A stretch of DNA of 64,000 nucleotides. It comes from Nephromyces sp. MM_2019. Its lineage: Eukaryota > Apicomplexa > Aconoidasida > Nephromycida. The DNA is taken from positions 26,780 through 90,779 of the forward strand of contig JADHZB010001371.1 of assembly GCA_015657535.1 (NCBI GenBank), given 5' to 3'. Below, piece after piece: positions 10,985 through 21,433 of the stretch (the stretch's first letter is position 1; every line of letters starts with the position of its first letter). The notes under the pieces are model-generated. The model did no database searches. It was not told the origin of the DNA and saw only the letters and a list, made by a program, of their open reading frames with translations. A program made the position numbers and the translations under genes.

Positions 10985-13900
10985 ATGGTTCCTAGGGCAC
11001 CTATCCCTCCACGGGTGCTGAACTCAAAGCTGGCGGCATGCCGTAAACCTGCAGAAGTGTTGCGGCTTGTTCGTACCGAGCTAAATTCGATGGACCCGAT
11101 TAACTTGTCAACAGCTCTTCATAATGTAGCTCGAACTACCAATATTTCAGATTTCAATACGCGAAGCAACCTTGGTGTGCTTGACTTGAAACCTTATCAG
11201 TTGAAGACTGAGCGAAAATATGAAATTCAGAAGAATGCATCAAGCGATAATGTAACCGTTTCTTCTATCCCCAAATACAGGAATCGGAAAAGCTCTGAGA
11301 ATATCAACGCGAAGGCAGCATTATCGGAACGCAGTTCTTTGAGTCAGCAGAGGGTAGCATTATTTGAACATCATCTTTTCCGAGCTCTACGCTTAAAAAT
11401 CATTAAGCTCTTAGCTGAAGCAACTTCACAAGATGCATCTCCAAGAGTACTGTCTTCAGTCGCCTGGTCTTTGGGCTCCCTTCGACTGCTCGATGAAACG
11501 CTTCTCTCTCTTCTGGTATATAGAGCGCTTCGTTTTGGCATAGGCAAGAAGACAAAGCTTTCAAAGGATAATGCGACAAAGACAAACGAGAATTTTTCTT
11601 ACTTGGACGTTATGAATATTTGTTGGTGTTTTTCTACTTTACGAAGCAATATAAACTCTTCCTATATAGTGCGACCCGGTACTCTCGCAGAGCCAGAGAA
11701 AGGCACCCCCATTTGCCTACCTTCAGTTACAAGCCACAATTTTTTTTCCAAAGAGCAATCTGGAGCTCAGCACTCTGGAAATGAGCAGTTTAGCAGGAAA
11801 AAAAAGGTCGCTACTAAACTTGGACCACAAGTTTGGAGCAATCTCAGTGATGGCTCACACTCAACGGTAGATATGCTTTCAAGCACCATAAAAAGTTCCA
11901 GTTGTGCAGCCATGTTAGATTTAGAAGCAGGTTTGGGAGTTACATCAACTTCAACGCCGTGGATACAAAATTTAAAAAAATCAGAATTAGTTGACACTGC
12001 ACTAGTTAATTTATCTGTCTCCAATGCAAACGTAGCACTCTTGGTAAAGCATAGAGCCGTTTTACATGCTAAAGATAGGCAAGAAAAGCCATTTGATTCT
12101 TCTACTACTAGTAATACGAGCAGGAATGAAAAGTTGAAGCATGAAGATTTTCAAGGAATTACACTCTTGCAGACATATGCATCTGATACAGATAAGGCGA
12201 TAAAGCAAAGTAGGGCCCTCACGAAGCTTTCAAATTTAGCCAACTCCATCTTCATTCATTTTGCATCTCAGCTGACGTGTCAAACTCTTCGAAACTTTGA
12301 CCCACCTGCCTTATCTATATTAGCCTGGTCTTTTAGTAAGACCCCTAATAGTCCCTTGAAGGTAAATGTCTTGCAGCAAATAGCTTCTCTCGCAGCGCTA
12401 AGATTCTCATCATTTAATAGTCACCAGCTATGTAACTTAATGTGGGCCTTCCTGTCCAATGATATTCCAGCTAAAGATTTTTTGAATCTCATTAAAGATG
12501 AAATATTGTACGTATTTTCATGGTATGATACGGTCTTTGCTAGTGATACAAAAGAAAATTCAAGCGGAAAAAAAAGCGGAAATGATGAAGTAGGTCAGAC
12601 GCAGTACGAGATTAAGAATGAATTTTATCGTCCTGATTTGCTTCATCAAGAGGTCACCTCAAGATTAGTGAAGATGAAAGAATGCTACAACAAGGATTCT
12701 ATAACAAATCGTGGAGATGTACAGCTCTCTTCCGTTTATTCGAAAGGTAAGATGCTTTAAAGGCTTTCTTATTTTGTAGTCCAAAGAGCCTTGAGATAAC
12801 AGGATTGATTCCATGCAACTACACTATCGCTTGGCATCAGTACAATTTTGTCTTTGTTCTTGCAATATCTACAATATCGCATGGCTTGAGTAGAATTTTT
12901 TCTATATTCTTGCAGCATCTAGACCCTGTGGTTCAAACTTGAACACTTGCAACGTAGTTGCCAACAGGAATGCTACAGGCGAGTTTGACTTGAGTCTTTC
13001 TAGAGGCTTAACACGGAGTCCGAAGGGCCGGACTGTTTTTTCAGCTTCACACACTTTTCCAGATATTTGCAATATGATTCTGGGCCTGTCCTTATGTCGC
13101 AAAATTGATGAACATTTGTGCTGCATCTTATTAAAAGGCTTTTTACGGAATTCTTTCGCATATTCTGAGCCTGAAGATGGGCCGGACGTACGCAAGCTGT
13201 CTCTTAAAGAGTTAAGCTATCTCTGTAACTCCTTAAATCTTCTTTCACTCGCTTCTCTTCCCGCCTTCAATGGTCTATTTGGAGAGTTTTTCCAGAATTC
13301 CCCTAATGAATCTCCAGACAGGAAGTTTTTGCAATTTGGTAAGGAACAAATTTATTCTCTTTTTTTCCCTTTTCCTATGAAGGACTGTGAAAATATGTCA
13401 AGTCCTTTAAAAAAGCCGATTATGCCTCGTAAATTTTTCAGTGAATGGAGCGACACTGAGATACCAGCAGCTGCATCGCAAGGTGAATCACATAGTACTA
13501 CCAATTCTGCGCTTGGAATGTCAATCAAACCATCAGAAAATGTCTTTAAATCTAGCATATCTGGGTTGCCTACAGCATGCCAAGCCTCTGGCACTGCAGC
13601 AGAAAAATATGGGATTGCAGAGTGCCATTTAGCTTCTTTCATATCTCCTGCTAAAGAAGCAGTAGACAGGGCTGAAAGTTCATCCCTAGAAATTATTTTC
13701 CCACTGCACGTGCGGGAACTGAATTACCCTGTTGAATCAGACCTTCAGGAGGCGAACCTTGCATATGATATGTCGAAGAAAGTTAAGGTTCCTGCTCACG
13801 AGCAAGCAGTTTCTCAGCTTGACTTTTTTTTACGTGAAATACAAAAAATTGATGAACAATATTATGGTAAAGCTGTATCTCCCTCTAGGTGCTGTGCCTC

Positions 13901-15129
13901 AAAAATAGTAGTTTTAATCGCGAAATTTCATTCGCTGGTTTGCTCGGAGTTGAAAAGACGATTAGAAACCGCTTCGCAGAATAATGAAAATGCCTGCAAA
14001 TTTTTGAAGGCTACAAGCTTTGTGGATGTATGTCGAATATTCAACAGCCTCAGCCTAAGTATAACGGGACAGAGTGAGCTTGAAGCCACGCTTAGTAGCT
14101 TCGCTTGCCTACTTTCTTCCGTTCAAAATCCGACAGTATTCACTCAATGGCTACGCCAGGGATATGGTTCTCGTAGCATTGGAATAGAAGATGCTACCGC
14201 GGTTTTCGAGCCACAGCAAACTCCTCATAATGAGAGTATTCGGTTGAATACTCAATTAGCAAAGGATTGCAATAAAAATATGAAAAGCGCTGATTCTTGT
14301 TGTGATAGTGAACTAAATAAGAATGAACAGACAGAAAATGGTGTTTCCTATGAAAACCTAGACTCACCAAAAATAAAATTAGGTATGCAAGAATGCTATA
14401 AATCAGATGGCATTGCCAAGAAAGAGGAAAAATTAAGATTTTTTCCTGATTTTGAAAATCCGCTCTTTCCTGATACCATTTCTAGTTTGAGCGAAGCTTC
14501 TGATAAGGAATTCAAGTACGCTCCTAAAGAGGGTTTCCCTTATGCTTCTCTGAAGGGAGTCCAAAAAACAAGTTCAGATATGCTTCCTGGTTGTCACATG
14601 TTGAAAGATGAACCTGTTGAAGTCTTATTTAAGTCTAATGAATACATGGTAAGAGAAATAATTTTGTGCTTAACTTTCAAAGCAAATTTGATATATACCA
14701 GTTGTTCTGTTATGCCTTTGGCTAAAAATGCTTGATTTAATTTCTTCTTTTGAAAGTAGAGCTGTCTCTATCTGGTGAACTTGGTGGTGACCTGATGAGC
14801 TTGATGATCTGTTCGGCATTCAAGATACCTTTAAAGCTATGTCCTGCACTTGATTGTCAATACAAAGCATTTTCATCTTCGATTGCTCAATGCCTTCAAA
14901 GCTTATCCCTATTTTAGGTTCAAAATGTGCAAATTCCTCTCTTTTTTTTGCATTAAAATCTTTGCTGGGGAAGCTAATAATCCATAAAAAAGTGGCAATA
15001 AAAATCATGAAATCGCTCTGTAGCTTTGGGCATTTCCTAAGCCTGCTGCTACGGTTTATCCCAAAACCATTTATTCTTATGCTTCTTAGAAATTCGCTGG
15101 TGGCTCTCATGCATGATTGTGCTGTTGAA
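10985..15129 (+). CDS. heptatricopeptide (FASTK/RAP-like) repeat protein, possibly fused to the RluA domain downstream
   Basis: Likely an organellar RNA-binding protein. Exons: 10985-12746 (ends phase 1, G|GTAAGA), 12916-14648 (ends phase 0, ATG|GTAAGA), and tentatively 14762-14855 and 14918-15129; all junctions agree in phase. The ATG opens with VPRAPIPPRVLNSKLAACR. Helical repeat units of the type seen in apicomplexan RAP proteins recur: SSVAWSLGSLRLLDETLL, YLDVMNICWCFSTLR, ALSILAWSFSKTP and QLCNLMWAFL in exon 1, and VDVCRIFNSLSL in exon 2. These are separated by long Ser/Asn/Lys-rich stretches. No C-terminal RAP domain was found. The reading runs towards an RluA domain starting at 15605 in the same direction, but 15130-15604 is unresolved, so this is either one large HPR-RluA protein (about 1,540 residues) or two genes. 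Exons 1-2 are firm; exons 3-4 are weak. Confidence 0.68.
14856..14917 (+). other. 62-bp candidate mini-intron
   Basis: A candidate intron, GTCAAT...CTATTTTAG, removes an in-frame stop and joins in phase 1, restoring a helical repeat-like reading on both sides. Confidence 0.35.
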
Positions 15130-15604
15130 GTAAATTCATTGCCCGTGTCCTTACCATTGATAGTTACTGGATATTTTCTACCGATGGCTTTTCCATATGT
15201 CTATGTTTTACATCTATAAAGAATGGCAAAAGACACGCTGATGAATCTACGCTGCTATATACTTTGGCGTCTTAGTATTAAAGACGCTCTAATTAATGTA
15301 AGCTGCTTTATACTTTTGCTTCTGACTTAGCGGTACTCCATAGCATGACTCTCATGCACCCGTTAGAAACATTCAGTTGTACAAATTTGTCGTCAGAAAA
15401 GATCTTTTCTGCATTGAGGAGGGATAATATTTGTTCCTCTTTAACCGAAACATGCTGAGCTATCGTATATAAATGCCTGAAAGTCATTCTCCCTACCAGT
15501 ACAGCATTTGTTTCCATCTTTTTGCTCGTAACCCCAGGAAAATCGGCCAGACTACAGAGAAAGACTCTTTAAGTGCTGCCTGTGATGTTTCTGTGTGTTT
15601 CTAG
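15130..15604 (+). other. unresolved gap between the HPR and RluA coding parts
   Basis: The plus strand offers a protein-like frame at 15318-15537 after an acceptor CTGACTTAG, but it carries one in-frame TGA (at 15454). On the minus strand, 15517-15308 is a fully open 69-codon frame that also looks protein-like. Which of these is real, if either, cannot be decided by eye. The RluA exon acceptor TTTCTAG lies at the right end (15598-15604). Confidence 0.3.
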
Positions 15605-18600
15605 GTTTTATTTAAACCAGCCTTTTGGGTGGTCAACCCATTCCGAAATTTTAAAGAGGAAACGGAGAGCCATGATGAAAAAAAGCTGGCGAAAAAGTAT
15701 AGGCGTAAACGCAGCAATTCTGAAGATGGAGATCATCGTGCTGCTCCTCGACAGGAAAAATTTAAATCCTTTGCTTCTTTTCTAGATGAAAAATTTTCTG
15801 ATTTTGGGGAGGCTGACAAAAAGGCGCTTCATTATGGCATATGCCACCGACTGGATGCTGAGACTAGTGGTAGTTTAATGGCATTATTTTTTTTTAATGG
15901 TATTGTATTATGATATCATTAGTATTGTTTTTTTATTAATACTGTTATTAGTATTAGTATTGCTGCTACTATTGCTGCTACTATACCCATTTTTTCAACT
16001 ATTTGCTTATGTTGAGGATTTTTTTGCCGTTTTTATGAATTATATGAATTTTCCAGATTTGTTTGGTTGTGAAAATTTTTGTTTTCGTTTGCCATTTTTC
16101 AGCTACTAAGTCGGGAGATTTTATTTTATCATTTTTTTAAGGATGGAATTTTTATTCTAATCGCTTTTTCACAAAATGGCTAGTGCTCTTTTCTCGCATT
16201 TTCCCTTTAGTTGCATAATCTTCTCTCTTTCTAACAAGATATGATTTTCTTCAACTTTTTTCTAATGTTGCTGTTTTTTATTCTCCCAGGCCCTATTTTG
16301 ATTGCTCGGAGCGCAAAGGCCCTGATCCTACTCCGGCTTCTCTTTGAATGTCATGCAGTCGGTAAGGAATACCTTTGCTTAGTTCATGGTGCTATCTCCA
16401 AGGCCCCCAAGAGTTCATCTTGTTATCTATTCTCTAGGATGAGTACTAATAAAAATTCGGAGACTAACTCTCTTATTAGCAAAGAGGATCCTGTTTCAGG
16501 CCAGGTATGTTTTAAACTTTTTTTTTTACTCCTTCTGTTGGTTTGTTTTTTCTTGTGTGTGCTTACATCCCTTTTTCAGTTTTGTGCAGCTTTAGGTCGA
16601 AATGATGCTTTTTGTATTCTCTATATATCTTAATTTTGCTCACACTGTAATTAAATTTATATAATTTGCTTTGTCCGATACTGAATCTCTACAGATAGCC
16701 CTTGCTAGGTACCGTTGCATCAGCTGGTATAAGCATAAATCAGGTGAGTGAAGGTGTTTTTTGTCAAGCTATGGGTGGGATCTGGATCAGGCGTATTTCT
16801 TTATGTATTCTACAGTTTTTTACCTGGTGACTTACTGTCCTGGGATAAAAGGCGTTGTATTTCTTGTGATTGTAGCTTTTTTAGGCTATCAATGGTTTTC
16901 AGATAGTTAATTTCCTGGTATTTTTTACTTTGGTCAGTATAATTTTGCGGATAAAATTTGTAAATTTGTATTATTGGCATCTTCGTGCTCTCCATATTTT
17001 CGCGAATATCCTATATTTGAGGGTATTTAAAACCCAGATAGCTTCCACAAAAAATTAGCTTGATAAGGATGAAAAATAAAAAGCTACAGACTGCAGTCCA
17101 GCGATGAATCCTGGGTATATGGAGGGATATTTTATAAGACATGAGTTTGCTGGCAATGTTTTTTTTAGTGTGGCCTTGAGACTAGTAGAGAAAATGCTGA
17201 AGGAGATTTTTGCTGGAGCAGATCTCCTCTAGTAATTTCGTGCTGAATTTTTCTCGCAAGAAAAAATTTTTTCATATACTTCTCCACAGTTGAATTACTG
17301 TATATTATACTTTTAAACCTTTAGGCAGCCTATGGGATAAAATTTGCACTCGCTGTACATACATGGTCTATTCCATTACTTTTTTTGTCTTAAATTCTAA
17401 ACAATGATATTTATGCTTGCGTGTGCACTTGATATAATTAAGCAGAAAACAAGTTTACAATAGTGTGCTAAGCAGTGATACGATGAATTAGTTGGAATTA
17501 GTTGTATCCTTTGTAAATTTATTATTTTGAGCAGCTCCTTCACCCTATTGGAAGCTAAATTTTCTTTAAAAATCAAGTGAATATAAGAAGAATTCAAATT
17601 TTTGCCATTACAATTTTTTTCGCATTAAAGGCTATAATTAGGTCTAATAAGACCATTTATTGAAATATAATTTTAAAAAATCTTGGCGAGAAGTTGGCTT
17701 TTTTCAGGCTTTGCCGATGAGATCTACTCGCTCTGCCAGATTCAAATAGCGACAGGAAGAACGCATCAAATAAGACTCCAGATGGCAAATTTGGGCTTTC
17801 CGGTTGTCTCGGACAAAAAATATTCACTAGGCAAGGATTTTTTGATACTACTGAAGCAAAAATAGGGCAAATTAAATCTTATATTTTTTATGTGGGAATA
17901 CTATTTATTGCGATTTTTACAGTGGCACACTTTGATAATGCACATGTTTATATAGTATTAGGGTGAACGAATTTGGATATAAATTCCTGTAGTATTTCTA
18001 ATTTCTTTTAGATTTTTAGTAGCACTTTTTATTAGCTTGATAAGAGCCTTCTTTGATTTTATCTATAATATATTTCTTATTATTTATTAATTCACTTTGT
18101 ACCACATAAACTTTCGTAATATTATTAATTTGTCATGAAATTATATCATGAGGTACCAAGATAAACGAGCTCTCCCTTTTTCTATGGTGCACGTAGAGCT
18201 AGTCATGACACCCATTAGTCGATATTGTTGCATTGGCAACAAGAAGTTTTTGATTCTTGATTTACAAAAATTCACTATTTTCTGTATTGAATTATTTCTG
18301 TAGTGTCGCGCTTATACCCTAAGCTTTGGTTGCACACAACCACCAACTTAAATTTAACTTGTCATCTGTGTGTTTAATATGATGCTCCTTTCATCTGAGT
18401 GAAACAAGCTTCGAGGCAAGCTCTTTTGGCATAATTATATTTTTTTCTGCGGCTTTTTTCTTTCTGTGATTTTTTGATTTTTCTCCTTTTTTTTGACAAC
18501 ACACGGTGAGCGGCTAACGTATTTTTTTTTTTTTTGGGCGTTTATGATATCGCGCTCTTTATATTCTTCCAGGAAAGCGGCAACTTTTGAAAGATTTAAC

Positions 18601-18742
18601 CTGGTGCCCAAGGCATTTTCTGCACTGCACAGCCCTCAGTTTTCACGATTTACCTGGAGATCGAACGTTACAAACATTCGAATCCCCTCTTCCTACTGAC
18701 CTGAAAAATGTTCTCGAAACCCTGGAACCTTGTGTCAATTAG
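15605..18742 (+). CDS. RluA-family RNA pseudouridine synthase (5' end unresolved)
   Basis: Converts uridine to pseudouridine in RNA; the target is unknown. Five exons with agreeing phases: 15605-15869, 16290-16504, 16695-16743, 17708-17830 and 18573-18742 (273 residues). Landmarks in order: VLFKPAFWVVNP (the KP motif of the N-terminal strand); a Lys-rich insert; GICHRLDAETSG, the family signature with the catalytic Asp, split by intron 1 at the last Gly; ARSAKAL; KEYLCLVHG; ATGRTHQIRLQMANLGFP (the TGRTHQIR motif); SDKKYSLG; then RHFLH, LSFHDLPGD and PLPTDLKNVLE at the C-terminus. All core motifs are present, so it should be active. Intron 4 has a GC donor (G|GCAAGG). The first exon begins at an acceptor, so more protein lies upstream, possibly the HPR protein ending near 15129. 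No S4 domain was seen. Confidence 0.85.
17831..18572 (+). other. GC-AG intron in the RluA gene
   Basis: The exon ends ACTAG|GCAAGG and the next begins after TCTTCCAG. Phase 1 agrees, and the join yields SLG-KRQ followed by the conserved RluA C-terminal segment. No GT donor lies between the conserved motif SDKKYSLG and the stop codon at 17863-17865. Confidence 0.7.
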
Positions 18743-19055
18743 CTCTCTGCTATCAAGTGATTTTAGGCCACTTAGTTGCATCATCGAGAAACTTAACGCA
18801 GGCTTATTACAAGTATTAACTCTGTATTCCACGAGCTTTGATACCTATTATTCTACGTTCCTAGCCTTACTGTAGGCTCTTATATACTTCAAAATCTGAT
18901 GACGGGTCACAGGTTATCTTTAATCTTTTTCGCACTTGTTAGCTAAGACCCTTGAAAATGCTGCTAAATAACAATCCGAAAAGAATTTTATTTTTGAAGT
19001 CGCCTGACCTATCCCTAAATGAAGTTGAGAAATTAATTGGGTTTGAGGTAAAACT

Positions 19056-19367
19056 ATGTCGTTGGAATGCCTCTACTTTGGTTCTGAGTGTTTACTTGCC
19101 AGAAAATATAATGTGGCTATAGCCACATTGATTGAGTTTCGTCAATTCTTTGAGGTTACAAGAGATATGTACTTACATGAACAATTGAGGACAGTAATGC
19201 CGGTTATCTGCGTACTTAATGTAATAGCTGGTGCCGCCGCTATTCTATGTTTGAGTGAATGGAAAAAAGAATTTTCCTTTTGGCGAAGGAGTATAGCTGA
19301 CCGAAGATTGCACTATGAACATCCTGCAATCATGGCGGATTCAAAAAATCACAAAAATTTATCGTAA
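19056..19367 (+). CDS. possible small single-exon membrane protein
   Basis: A 103-residue frame starts at ATG 19056. It has one hydrophobic segment at about residues 49-66 (MPVICVLNVIAGAAAILC), followed by a basic/aromatic stretch WKKEFSFWRR, which would place the C-terminus in the cytosol. It lies 313 bp after the RluA stop and in the same direction. Family not recognised. It could be a chance frame, since neither flank shows a clear splice partner. Confidence 0.33.
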   Translation: MSLECLYFGSECLLARKYNVAIATLIEFRQFFEVTRDMYLHEQLRTVMPVICVLNVIAGAAAILCLSEWKKEFSFWRRSIADRRLHYEHPAIMADSKNHKNLS

Positions 19368-21433
19368 CTCCCAATTTCTACGACCGTCTAATAGACTGAG
19401 GAGGTTGTTTTGAGGAGAAACAGGCGCGCGCAGTTTCATGCTCTTTTCTAATAAAGCCAATTGCAATGGGCCTTATAATAGTGGTTAAGAATCTATTTTT
19501 CCATTATGAATGCAGCTACGCTTTATAATAGCATAAAGCAACAATGGAAAGGCGAAGCTTATGTATCGCGCAAAAAATAAAGCTGCGCCAAATCTGAGCT
19601 GACTACGATTATCGCTCAACGGGATATGCGCAGCTACGGTGAATCCATTCAATAGTGTAAGTTTAGCGGTTTTTTATTATCTCTGTTTTCTGCGCTAGTT
19701 ATCTACACTGATATTAGTCGTATCCACGGTATCGGAGGTGGAGTCGATATAAGGATGAGGCTTACTAACCAGCAAGTGAGGTCATATTTTTGATGAGACA
19801 AGGCGTCTTGATACTCACGATATTTAGAATTAAAGCAGCGCACGCAGCTTTTAAGGACAACCAAGTGAAACCGAACCATGGTTTTGAAACCTTCTTTCTC
19901 GCTCTAAAAAGATGCCCCCAGTAGTTACAATGTGATTTTATACTCCCAAATGTATCGTCAACGATACTTGTTGCCAGAGGATGCTAACTCGGACCTGGCA
20001 AAGATATACCCGATAACTTCATAAAATCACTTAGAATAAAATTACTCGTGCTCGTTACCTAGCAGGCAGACGTACGAAGCGCCAGATGAGCAATGGGGAA
20101 AACTGCGGATTTTATCAGTAGAATAAACAAGTTATTTTCGTTAGCATTCGCCCATGTCCAGACCCATGTCCAGATTTTTTTGTGACTTTTATACTGAGTC
20201 ATGGCATAAAATAAGCCATGGAGACATTAGGGAACAAAAATTAGACTTACCATAGCCCCTTGGATATATTCTACCTGTATCGTAATTGAGAGATATAGCA
20301 GCTCTCCGCTATTTTATTGATAAGGAATCATGAGGGTCTGGTTTTTCGGACGAATCATCCGTCCGCTGTATTACTAAAATGCTAGATTGAAACAGTTCGT
20401 CCCACGGTACACCTTTCGGAAAACAGCTTTGGAAGGTTAAGCTTTCTTTGGCAATGTTAGAACTAGTGTCGATAGGATTGAAATTTATCCTGTATCGGAT
20501 CACATGCCTTCAACTAGAAGTACTGACAATTGCTTATGCTACGCTTCTTATTACTAACTTCTTACGAGACTCTTCTCTGTACATCGTTTGTTAAAAGTGT
20601 GTCAAGCTGCGTTAACGTAGCGCGGAGCTACTCAGGATATTACCAATCTCATAGCAGCACGAGCTTAACATTTTTTGGATATGCGCATTCGTGTGGCCTG
20701 TGTCTACACTAGGAACATTGCGCATGATAAAGCCCTGTCATGTGCACGGCTAGGATGCGTTACCACCCTTCTCTGAAGAGGAACTAGATATGCAAGAACA
20801 TAGTTGAAGGAGTCGTTGCCAACACTTCGCGGATTTTTTTCGAGGATATTGATGATACGGATGAGGCAGATGATGCATGACATCTTCGACAACTTCAGCC
20901 ATGCCGTAATGTACTCATGATGTGTGCAAAACACGTTATATGATAACGCAGCTATCACAGCTCTCAGTTAAACACTCTGCTTCCACATACGACGTTTTAT
21001 CAAGATTATGTTCTATGTAGTAAGCCGGGGGGGTTTTCTGTGTCTTGGAAGTGATGATTAATTTTTGTTGCCCCTTGCTTCATTTCCAAGCGATATTTTA
21101 CCTTCGTGCATCACTCTCGACTTTACGATAATTGTGACGTACTCAATTGCACCATAACATTACTTATTTAGCTGGCTTTCTTTTTCTAAGAATAGCCTAA
21201 TGTTGCCCAGATCGCTACATTCCTAGCACATAGTGTGGTATAACACACCTAATGGTGATAGTGGTTTCATTCAGCTTAACCCTTGATTTTTTTTAAATTC
21301 AAGAAGAAAGCTTGGGGTGATACTTCTTTTGAAATAGCACATGCAACGCCGGTACTTTCTTGCGTGAGCAAACCCCTATATAATTCCCGGATCCTTAACT
21401 CTCCGTTCTTAGCCTACTATTTTTGCCACCATA
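19368..21433. other. intergenic region upstream of centrin
   Basis: About 2.1 kb without a supported exon. Composition is fairly balanced, with few homopolymers. A small direct repeat (CCCATGTCCAGA twice) occurs near 20153-20176. The centrin promoter is expected at the right end, with no recognisable element. Confidence 0.4.

Noticed and set aside
14820..15110. 96-codon minus-strand frame
   Set aside because: The plus strand over the same stretch gives phase-consistent helical repeat-like exons, and no minus splice partner or domain was seen.
15897..16109. Leu-rich plus-strand frame resembling a membrane protein
   Set aside because: It lies in the first RluA intron, where a TTA/TTG-rich simple sequence gives Leu runs.
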